Assembly (NCBI GenBank): GCA_016522385.1
Contig: JAEKFU010000469.1
Span: forward strand, 1 to 5,235
Direction of reading: 5' to 3'
Length of the DNA: 5,235 bases
DNA from: Pseudomonadota bacterium
Lineage (GTDB): Bacteria; Pseudomonadota; Alphaproteobacteria; Rhizobiales; Aestuariivirgaceae
Shown here: piece after piece, positions 1 through 4,774 of the stretch
How the letters are laid out: each line of letters begins with the position of its first letter
Position numbering within the stretch: the first letter of the stretch is position 1
Notes under the pieces: generated by a model
Told to the model about the DNA's origin: nothing
The model's input: the letters and a program-made list of their open reading frames with translations, nothing else
Databases searched by the model: none
Program-made: the position numbers and the translations under genes

Positions 1-186
1 CTTGGCGACGGAAGCCGGGACAAACGGCTTGTCTGCGTTCTGGGCCACCAGCTCGTTGCCCTCTTCGTCCAGCACGAGCACCAGACCCGACGGCGCGAGG
101 GCCGCGACCTTCTCCTTGGCGGCGGCCAGCACCGGGCCAGGCAGCAGGAGCAGGGCGCAGGCGAGGGCAAGTAGGTGAGACCACAT
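1..186 (-). CDS. D-alanyl-D-alanine carboxypeptidase (PBP4/DacB-like), N-terminal part only
   Basis: The ATG at 186-184 opens a frame that stays open to the window edge (62 codons seen). Residues 1-22 form a signal peptide: a short start (MWSH), a leucine/alanine-rich core, and a probable cut after VLAA. The mature start contains a segment reading LVLVLDEEGNELVAQNADKP, then FVPASVAK. The PAS-x-x-K element (S59, K62) matches the nucleophile motif SxxK of penicillin-binding serine peptidases. The preceding 'own product/stored value, then F-x-PAS' layout is typical of family S13 (DacB/PBP4) enzymes, which trim or cleave peptidoglycan cross-links in the periplasm. S11 (DacA) enzymes carry a similar motif, so the subfamily is less sure than the superfamily. 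A GGAG Shine-Dalgarno (complement of 192-195) sits 5 bases before the ATG and supports this start. The remaining catalytic motifs (SxN, KTG) lie outside the window. Its high G+C contrasts with everything to the right. Confidence 0.8.
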   Translation of the reverse strand, partial: MWSHLLALACALLLLPGPVLAAAKEKVAALAPSGLVLVLDEEGNELVAQNADKPFVPASVAK

Positions 187-755
187 GGCGACTCCAGCGC
201 GGGCACAACGTATGCGACTTACGGCACATTTTCCCTGGATTCGTTGCTGTTGAAAAGAGTCCGTTATCAGAAGCAATCCAGACGGCGTTAGTACTGACCC
301 TAGAGCGTGTCTTTCGCTTTCAGACGGAGGCGGAAGTGTTGACCCGTTTCACAAGGAGTCCGTTGTTCACCTGATAACCGACATTCAGAACTTGCATGTC
401 CGTTTTTGCCGAAATCTCGTTCGCTAAGGGGCCGACAACAGACTCTCTAGGGTGGAGCCTGAAACGCCTCAAATTGACCCAAACCGGAATTTTCATATGG
501 GCCATCCTCAAATGTCGCGAGTTTTCAGATTGGAACGATATGTTTCTATTTGGTGCTTTGCCCCTTCGACAACAGTCTGCTCACTCAACTATTTCAACTA
601 TAGCGAGCTGCGGACAACACAGCTGCACGACCACCACAGAACAGGATTGGCAGAATGATCCGGCGCATTTGTGGGCAATCATTGGCGGCTTGATGTCTCG
701 GGGTACGTCGTGTGATAGTCATTGCTCAGCGCAAAGACACTCAACGGGAAATCCA
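187..755. other. Gene-poor intergenic stretch
   Basis: No convincing gene is visible in these 569 bases. A plus-strand frame is open from an ATG at 396 and runs into the small-protein gene at 756. Its translated upstream part shows no signal peptide, domain or repeat, and it has no good ribosome-binding site, so I read it as chance extension. A 63-codon minus-strand frame (511-320) is equally featureless. The only structure I see is a short direct repeat (GAGTCCGTT at 257-265 and 356-364) and a GACAT/ATGTC inverted pair at 380-384 and 396-400. The stretch must hold the upstream signals of both flanking genes, but I could not pick out a convincing -35/-10 pair. Confidence 0.6.
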
Positions 756-989
756 ATGTGGCATCGATTGCTAATTTGTGCAGGTTGTCTGGCTTCAGTC
801 GCCTTGGCGCTGGGGGTCTTATCGTCTGGTCCTGCAAATGCACTTGCTGGCTGTTGCAAGCAGGCGAACGAGGACGGTTCCTGGGAATTCACAGATCTTT
901 CAATCGAAGAATGCGAATCGCAGAACGAGGAGGATGGCGACAACGTGCTGAAAGAGGCGGGCAGTTGGTGGTGGGATATTTCCTGCTGA
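756..989 (+). CDS. Small exported acidic cysteine-containing protein, function unknown
   Basis: This is a 77-residue protein that I do not recognise. I chose the internal ATG at 756 because a clean export signal begins there: MWHRLL, a hydrophobic core at about residues 5-22 (ICAGCLASVALALGVL), then SSGPANALA at 23-31. Two cleavage modes fit. A signal peptidase I site ANALA|G would cut after A31. The residues LAGC (30-33) also match a lipobox, which would give a lipoprotein starting at C33. The polar stretch SSGPANA between core and cleavage site favours signal peptidase I, so I leave this open. The mature part has four cysteines (C33, C34, C53, C77), enough for two disulfides, a WWWDISC C-terminus, and about 13 acidic against 2 lysine residues, so it is strongly acidic. 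A weak GGGA lies a few bases before the ATG. The gene converges on the cNMP-sensor gene with 10 bases between the stops. The same frame stays open upstream to 396, but that part does not look coding. Confidence 0.6.
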   Translation: MWHRLLICAGCLASVALALGVLSSGPANALAGCCKQANEDGSWEFTDLSIEECESQNEEDGDNVLKEAGSWWWDISC

Positions 990-999
990 ATCCTGTCCC

Positions 1000-2367
1000 C
1001 TAAGTTCTTGCGATTTGTTTCCAAGCAGTTTCGATCCGCTGGTTAATTGCCTTGAGACTGTGTGGTGGGATCCCCAGATCTTTTATGGCTAAGGCAAAGC
1101 CCAGCGGATCGAAATACGTTTTGTCCGCGTCCAGAATTACCCAGGATGCCTTTCGGTCTCTGAGCAGCTTGTTCAGCTCATTCAAGCGTATGTCGTACTC
1201 GCTGAAGTTCTGTTCTATCGCCAGGTTTGCCAAGAGAAAATAGTAGGACAAGGCTTTGTTTCGCAGCGGCATCGTCTGCTCGCTCTCGACAATTCCAGTG
1301 AAGATGAAGTCAGCCTGGCTTTGGAAGTTGCGGATTCTGTCGCCTTTACCACCATTGACAAGGGTTTTGGTCATCCAGTCGTAAAGCTCCTTGAAAATGA
1401 TCGTCGTACTGTTCTCGTCATCACTCAACAACAGAAGCTTCAGATTGCTCAGCAGGATTGGCAGGTAGTATTGCGCGCCCTTGGCATTGCGCTTGCTGAG
1501 ACTCTGAAGCATCGGCACGACGGAATAAGTCGCGCCCGACCTTAAGGCAAAAATATGCGCCTCAATTCCTTTCATCAGCCCTTTGGCTTTATCGGCTTGT
1601 TGAGCAATTTCACCTTTTCTCTTCTCGATGGCTTCGGCATTGTCCTCAATGTTTTTCCTGGCTATCTCGGCACCGGCCTTGAACTCCCGATAGTTTGTGA
1701 TACCGAACCAGCCAAGCGCGGTCACAACCATTGTCGCTACGACAGATCCGATCATCATCAACCGTTTCCAATGGCGCTCGGTGCTGGTGATCACCTCGTT
1801 GGCCTGCTTGGCCGTTTGATCAAAAACGGTCTGCGTAGCCGCAAGCGTGCTGTTCACCGCCCGCAATTCGGCATCGAGCTTGGTTGAGAACAGCTCGAGT
1901 TTGTTGTTGACCTCATGATAGGAAACCTCAACAACGCGCTCGGCCAAATTGTGCAGTCGTTCGCTGAGCATCATGAATATTCCGGTCAGGATTTCCGGGT
2001 GCCGGTCAAGCAGGGCCCGCAAGCTGGCTGCATTGATGCGCAGGACGGTGCACTCTTCACGCGCTTTGACGTTCGCCGATCTGGGATGTTGGCTCAGCAA
2101 AGCCATCTCGCCAAAAAAATCTCCAGTCTCAAGGACCGCCAGATTTATTTCTCCACCTTCCGGTGCCGGCCTCGTAATAGTGACGCTTCCGCTGCCAATG
2201 ATGTAAAAACTGCGGCCTCTTTCGTCCTGTCGAATGATCTCTTCGCCAACGGCGAATTTTCTCTCCTCCGATGCCTCCGGTTTAAGAAGCCGGTCAATCT
2301 CGGCCCTGTTCAGCGAGCCGAGCAGTTCGTTGTTCTGGATGAACTCCTTCCAATCAAGTTCCGACAT
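1000..2367 (-). CDS. Membrane-anchored cyclic-nucleotide-binding (CRP-fold) protein with helical C-terminal region
   Basis: This is a 455-residue protein. Residues about 14-130 form a cyclic nucleotide-binding domain of the CRP/PKA-regulatory type: the beta roll includes GRSFYIIGSGSVTI (51-64), followed by a textbook phosphate-binding cassette, GDFFGEMALLSQHPRSANV (82-100). Its E87 and R96 are the residues that in this family bind the ribose hydroxyl and the cyclic phosphate. Unlike CRP/FNR regulators it has no helix-turn-helix after the domain. Instead residues about 140-200 look like a coiled coil, 203-223 (from LMMIGSVVATMVV) form a single membrane helix, and 226-270 are again charged and helical. 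Residues 271-455 are mostly predicted helical, with no family I recognise. RHWKR before the membrane helix suggests the cNMP domain is cytoplasmic and the C-terminal region periplasmic (positive-inside rule; inference). The start is supported by AGGGA (complement of 2377-2381), 9 bases from the ATG. It is probably a ligand-controlled membrane sensor; the ligand (cAMP or cGMP) and output are unknown. Confidence 0.85.
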   Translation of the reverse strand: MSELDWKEFIQNNELLGSLNRAEIDRLLKPEASEERKFAVGEEIIRQDERGRSFYIIGSGSVTITRPAPEGGEINLAVLETGDFFGEMALLSQHPRSANVKAREECTVLRINAASLRALLDRHPEILTGIFMMLSERLHNLAERVVEVSYHEVNNKLELFSTKLDAELRAVNSTLAATQTVFDQTAKQANEVITSTERHWKRLMMIGSVVATMVVTALGWFGITNYREFKAGAEIARKNIEDNAEAIEKRKGEIAQQADKAKGLMKGIEAHIFALRSGATYSVVPMLQSLSKRNAKGAQYYLPILLSNLKLLLLSDDENSTTIIFKELYDWMTKTLVNGGKGDRIRNFQSQADFIFTGIVESEQTMPLRNKALSYYFLLANLAIEQNFSEYDIRLNELNKLLRDRKASWVILDADKTYFDPLGFALAIKDLGIPPHSLKAINQRIETAWKQIART

Positions 2368-2402
2368 TTTACTTTTCCCTACCGTACAAACACGCGCATC
2401 CT

Positions 2403-2420
2403 TGTGACGCGCGCCTCACA
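2403..2420. promoter_or_regulatory. CRP-like palindrome in the leader of the cNMP-binding gene
   Basis: The 18 bases TGTGACGCGCGCCTCACA read the same on both strands except for one mismatched pair (positions 2408 and 2415). The half-sites TGTGA and TCACA are those of a CRP/FNR-superfamily operator, but the spacer is 8 bases rather than the usual 6. The site lies 36-53 bases upstream of the ATG at 2367, downstream of the candidate promoter hexamers at 2432-2460. A bound regulator there would be expected to repress. Binding is inferred from sequence symmetry only. Confidence 0.35.
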
Positions 2421-2431
2421 CAACGCACTCT

Positions 2432-2460
2432 ATTTTCAAATATGTCAGAAAAACCGGCAA
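2432..2460 (-). promoter_or_regulatory. Candidate sigma70-type promoter for the cNMP-binding gene
   Basis: On the minus strand, TTGCCG (complement of 2455-2460) and GAAAAT (complement of 2432-2437) are separated by 17 bases. Each matches the sigma70 consensus at 4 of 6 positions. They precede the palindrome at 2403-2420 and the gene start at 2367. A pair this weak occurs by chance fairly often, so treat it only as a candidate. Confidence 0.25.
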
Positions 2461-2480
2461 ACTAATATCGGACACTCCCG

Positions 2481-2731
2481 TCATCTCAGGAGCCTCTCTT
2501 TTCGTTCGATCTGGCGACCATAATTGACCGACAAGTCATTTAAGGTCGAGGCGATTTCAGCTACGGCGAATATTGTACGTTCGGCTTGCGATAGACTATC
2601 TGGCTCCAATGTCTGTAGTGGCACAGCCTGAACTACTCGCCTCTTCAACAAATTAGTCCGTTTCAGCCCTGACTCTGGACCTTTTGGGCCAGAACAAGCA
2701 GGGTTGGAGAACATTGAACACCCATGAGCTA
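2481..2731 (-). pseudogene. Orphan open frame next to the IS, possible 3' remnant of the interrupted gene
   Basis: The minus-strand frame entering at the IS edge (2731) is open for 83 codons to a TGA at 2483-2481. An internal ATG at 2714 would give 77 residues (starting MFSNPACSGPKG), but has no clear ribosome-binding site. The predicted protein ends in a charged, helical-looking segment (RQIERKERLLR) and I recognise no family. If the IS (2732-3999) is removed and the flanks joined directly, this frame continues the LRR-like gene beyond codon 220. The reconstructed protein would be about 303 residues. This agreement has a one-in-three chance of being accidental, and the segment shows no LRR pattern, so it could equally be an unrelated small gene or non-coding DNA. 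Confidence 0.35.
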
Positions 2732-2756
2732 TGACCCAGCCCCGTGATCCGGGCCA
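2732..2756 (+). repeat. IS left terminal inverted repeat
   Basis: It begins TGACCCAGCCCCGTGA and ends with GGGCCA. It pairs with the right end at 3974-3999: 15 of the first 16 bases match, after which a one-base gap is needed. It lies immediately beyond the orfB stop codon, so this is the transposase-distal end. Confidence 0.85.
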
Positions 2757-2757
2757 C

Positions 2758-3678
2758 TCAGGTGGAGAGTCTGTTCACGTTTGTTTCTTCAATTTGGGTT
2801 GCGGTCAAGGCCTGCTGAGCGGAGCCCTTGCGTAGCTCAAGCGAAGCAGGCCGGTTGATGCGGTGGCTTTGGGCATAGATCGCCGGTGTCAGGCCGCCAA
2901 GTGATGTATGTGGTCGTGTTGTGTTGTAATCGATCCTCCATTCTTCGATGAGGCTGCGTGCCTCGGCCAGTGTGGTGAACACGTTCTCGTTGAGACATTC
3001 ATCCCTGAAGCGGCCGATGAAGCTCTCAACAAAGGCGTTCTGCATCGGTTTGCCGGGGGCGATGTAGTGCCACTCGACCTTTGTGTCCTTCGCCCACTTC
3101 AAGATCGCATGGCTGGTCAGCTCGGTGCCGTTGTCTGAGACGATCATGCTTGGTTTGCCCCGATAACCGATGAGCCGATCGAGCTCACGCGCAACGCGCA
3201 TTCCGGACAAAGAGATATCAACCACAGTTGCCAGAGCTTCACGGGCAAAGTCATCGACGATGCACAACGTGCGGAACCGACGGCCGTCGGACAGCACGTC
3301 AAACGCAAAGTCCAGGCTCCAGCGTTGGTTCAGCCGATCCGGCACAAGGATCGGTTGACGCGTCCCGATCGCCCGCTTGCGGCCACGCCGGCGGCGCACT
3401 GCGAGGCCTTCTTCGCGGTAGATGCGGAACACCTTCTTGTGGTTGGCATGCAAACCTTCGCGTTCCAGCAGGATGCCCAGGCGGCGATAGCCAAACCGGC
3501 GCCGTTCGTTAGCCAGCTCACGCAATCGCCGTCTGAGAATTTGATCGTTGTCTGGCCGCTTTTGATACTGCAACGTCGAGCGGTCCAACTGCGCCAGCCG
3601 GCACGCCCGACGCTCGCTCAGACCATGCGCCTCCATTACATGACGCACAGCCCGCCGCTTCACATCGGGCGTCAGAAG
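2758..3678 (-). CDS. IS3-family transposase OrfB (DDE integrase domain), made as an OrfAB fusion
   Basis: This frame supplies the catalytic part of the transposase. It has no start codon near its beginning and is expected to be translated by -1 frameshifting from orfA at 3678-3684, giving an OrfAB protein of about 392 residues (86 from orfA plus 306). In fusion numbering, about 128-178 is a second helical DNA-binding region (HTH_21 type, including RRFGYRRLGILLEREGL). Residues about 205-323 are the retroviral-integrase-like core with the DDE triad: D209 in SLDF, D268 in SDNGTE, and E304 in NAFVESF, with 35 residues between the second and third. The family signature YNTTRPHTSLGGLTP follows at about 336-350. 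All catalytic residues are intact and the frame is uninterrupted, so the element may still be active. The stop is 26 bases inside the left IS end. Without the frameshift, this frame read upstream through orfA is meaningless shadow sequence. Confidence 0.92.
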   Translation of the reverse strand, partial: LLTPDVKRRAVRHVMEAHGLSERRACRLAQLDRSTLQYQKRPDNDQILRRRLRELANERRRFGYRRLGILLEREGLHANHKKVFRIYREEGLAVRRRRGRKRAIGTRQPILVPDRLNQRWSLDFAFDVLSDGRRFRTLCIVDDFAREALATVVDISLSGMRVARELDRLIGYRGKPSMIVSDNGTELTSHAILKWAKDTKVEWHYIAPGKPMQNAFVESFIGRFRDECLNENVFTTLAEARSLIEEWRIDYNTTRPHTSLGGLTPAIYAQSHRINRPASLELRKGSAQQALTATQIEETNVNRLST

Positions 3679-3935
3679 TTTTTTGTCGCAAGATCCTTCA
3701 GCGCCGCATTGTCCAGCATGGCATCGGCCAGCAGACGCTTCAGCTTGCCATTCTCTTCTTCCAGAGCGCGTAGCTTCTTGGCATCCGATACCGTCATGCC
3801 GCCGAACTTGGCCTTGTATTTGTAGAACGTCGCATCGCTGATGCCGTACTTGCGGCACAGGTCTGAGGCCTTCACGCCAGCCTCGTGCTCCTTGATCATC
3901 CCGATGATCTGCTCGTCCGTAAATCTGCGCTTCAT
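3672..3935 (-). CDS. IS3-family transposase OrfA (helix-turn-helix protein)
   Basis: This is an 87-residue protein starting MKRRFTDEQIIGMIKE. Residues about 10-44 (with SDLCRKYGISDATFYKYK) are the HTH_Tnp_1-type helix-turn-helix that recognises the element's ends. Residues about 55-82 form a leucine-zipper-like coil with leucines at 55, 58, 65, 68, 69, 74, 79 and 82, used for multimerisation in this family. I took the ATG at 3935 because AGAGGA lies 7 bases before it. An in-frame ATG at 3950 would put that ribosome-binding site inside the gene. OrfA ends in ATKNF then TGA at 3674-3672, just past the slippery heptamer, so it is both a product in its own right and the N-terminus of OrfAB. Confidence 0.92.
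   Translation of the reverse strand: MKRRFTDEQIIGMIKEHEAGVKASDLCRKYGISDATFYKYKAKFGGMTVSDAKKLRALEEENGKLKRLLADAMLDNAALKDLATKNF
3678..3684 (-). promoter_or_regulatory. A-AAA-AAC slippery heptamer for -1 programmed frameshift
   Basis: On the minus strand, orfA reads ACA AAA AAC TTC TGA. The heptamer A AAA AAC is a classic X-XXY-YYZ slip site. After a one-base slip the next codons are CTT CTG ACG, which is exactly the orfB frame (LLTPDVK). The orfA stop lies one codon after the heptamer. This is the known means by which IS3-family elements make limiting amounts of the OrfAB transposase. Confidence 0.85.
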
Positions 3936-3970
3936 GGTCCATCCTCTCATCTCCGATGGACTCTACCACG

Positions 3971-4660
3971 CTATGGCCGGAATTCACGGGGCCGGGTCAG
4001 ATGGTCCGCACAGTCCTGCGATCCATGAATGCGGATATAACATCGCTCTGGTTTGATCGCGTCACACATACGCTTCTGCAACCCACAAATGTATTGTCGG
4101 TCGTCCAAGTTTGATCGCCACAGATTGATGCTGATGTGATTGTGACCCGCGAGTTTGTTGATTGCGTTCGCATCCAGGTGTCGGCTTGCGCGAAGAGATA
4201 CAGACAGCCAGGCAGCGCGGTTCTTTAGGTGTGCAAGCCCTGTCCCATCGACCGCGGTATCCGAGAGATCAAGGTCTCTGATCCTTAGACTTGATATCGC
4301 GATGAGGTCCGCATCCTTCACAGTGGTGCCAGCAAAGGACACCGCCTCGATGGCACCGGCATCAAGCCTTTGCAGTGCACTCAAGTGTCGAACAGCAGAT
4401 TGGGACACAACCAGCTTCACGTACCAATGTTCAGCCGGAAGTCTGACTCGGACATAACCACGCGCCTCGCCAACCAGTTCCTCTCCGTTGCCGCAAGTGA
4501 AACAGTTTACGTCCTCAATGATCCAAAGCGCGCCGAGCGAAATGTTATCCGGGAACTTTAGTTCGCGAGTTTCAGATGTCCGTGCAGTGGCTGCCCAGAC
4601 AGCAAGCAGGCAGATTCCGCCTAACAAAGCGCAGAGTCCAATTTTCGACAGCTGACTCAA
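3971..4660 (-). CDS. Exported LRR-like protein, 3' end truncated by the IS
   Basis: This is a 229-residue product of unknown function. The start is TTG at 4660-4658; an in-frame TGA three codons upstream rules out an earlier start. Residues 5-26 are a signal peptide or membrane anchor (IGLCALLGGICLLAVWAATA, likely cut near ATA|R). The exported part has a CxxC motif in NCFTCGNG (53-59), then segments at about 100-185 with LRR-like spacing: AIEAVSFAGTTVKDADLIAI, IRDLDLSDTAVDGTGLAHL, and a third, weaker one. The pattern 'L-x-L-x-x-T-x-V-x-x-x-G/D-L' resembles bacterial leucine-rich repeats. More cysteines follow at 192, 199, 207 and 217. Native sequence ends within codon 221; TRPREFRP and the TAG stop come from the IS end. 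A product may still be made, but its natural C-terminus is lost. It lies 114 bases downstream of the DUF3592-like gene, so co-transcription is possible but not shown. Confidence 0.65.
   Translation of the reverse strand: MSQLSKIGLCALLGGICLLAVWAATARTSETRELKFPDNISLGALWIIEDVNCFTCGNGEELVGEARGYVRVRLPAEHWYVKLVVSQSAVRHLSALQRLDAGAIEAVSFAGTTVKDADLIAISSLRIRDLDLSDTAVDGTGLAHLKNRAAWLSVSLRASRHLDANAINKLAGHNHISINLWRSNLDDRQYICGLQKRMCDAIKPERCYIRIHGSQDCADHLTRPREFRP
3974..3999 (-). repeat. IS right terminal inverted repeat
   Basis: Read inward on the minus strand it begins TGACCCGGCCCCGTGA and ends TTCCGGCCA. It lies upstream of orfA, so it is the transposase-proximal end. The same bases code for the last residues of the interrupted LRR-like gene, whose TAG stop (3973-3971) lies just inside the repeat. 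Confidence 0.85.
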
Positions 4661-4667
4661 ATTCCAC

Positions 4668-4707
4668 TGTCACCGGTCATTGCAGGTCTGGTGTGCGGCC
4701 GGTGACA
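4668..4707. promoter_or_regulatory. Perfect 9-bp inverted repeat just before the LRR-like gene
   Basis: TGTCACCGG (4668-4676) and CCGGTGACA (4699-4707) are perfect complements with 22 bases between them. On the minus strand the second arm ends 7 bases before the TTG start at 4660, so a transcript hairpin would cover the ribosome-binding region. The arms could instead be a protein-binding site. There is no T-run, so it is not a typical intrinsic terminator for the upstream gene. Confidence 0.45.
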
Positions 4708-4774
4708 CCTTTGTGATTTCGAAATGTAGTCGCAGCGGAACGGTTATCCCACTAGAGTTCAAATTGGCTCTACG

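Larger units (their letters stand above)
2732..3999 (-). mobile_element. Complete IS3-family insertion sequence, 1268 bp
   Basis: The element starts 5'-TG and ends CA-3', as IS3-family elements do. Its imperfect terminal inverted repeats begin TGACCCAGCCCCGTGA at the left end and, read inward, TGACCCGGCCCCGTGA at the right end (15 of 16 bases the same), with further similarity after a 1-base offset (CCGGGCCA against TCCGGCCA). Inside are two overlapping minus-strand frames, orfA (HTH) and orfB (DDE integrase), linked by an A6C slippery site, the standard IS3-family plan. The OrfA sequence type (DEQIIGMIKE, CRKYGIS, FGGM) resembles the IS407 subgroup; this subgroup call is from memory. No target-site duplication is seen: the flanks are GCTA on the left and GATG on the right. 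The insertion cuts the LRR-like gene. Confidence 0.9.

Noticed and set aside
396..755. N-terminal extension of the small protein to an ATG at 396 (197 residues)
   Set aside because: A clean signal peptide begins at the internal ATG at 756. The upstream 120 codons have no recognisable domain and no good ribosome-binding site.
719..1024. Minus-strand frame of 101 codons overlapping the small protein
   Set aside because: It is the mirror of the small-protein gene and overlaps the end of the cNMP gene. It shows no signal peptide or domain, whereas the plus strand gives a clear export signal.
2393..2413. CGCGC/GCGCG inverted pair as a hairpin
   Set aside because: It is only five GC-rich base pairs and overlaps the stronger TGTGA/TCACA symmetry; a chance match in alternating GC.
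1321..2523. Several plus-strand open frames of 74-202 codons across 1321-2523
   Set aside because: They lie antisense to the cNMP-binding gene, whose domain motifs, start and ribosome-binding site clearly fix the coding strand.
2908..3825. Plus-strand open frames inside the IS (up to 166 codons)
   Set aside because: They are antisense shadows of the transposase genes, with no own motifs.
3679..3987. Extension of the orfB frame upstream to an ATG at 3987, giving a 409-codon single ORF
   Set aside because: The first 103 codons are the out-of-frame shadow of orfA. That ATG lies in the IS inverted repeat, the translation is arginine/glutamine-rich nonsense, and the A6C slip site explains how orfB is expressed.
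4155..4561. Plus-strand frames of 100 and 63 codons opposite the LRR-like gene
   Set aside because: No ribosome-binding site or domain; the minus-strand reading gives a signal peptide and repeat pattern.
4668..4707. Intrinsic terminator for the DUF3592-like gene
   Set aside because: The stem is perfect but the loop is 22 bases and no T-run follows on the minus strand, so a regulatory hairpin or binding site is more likely.
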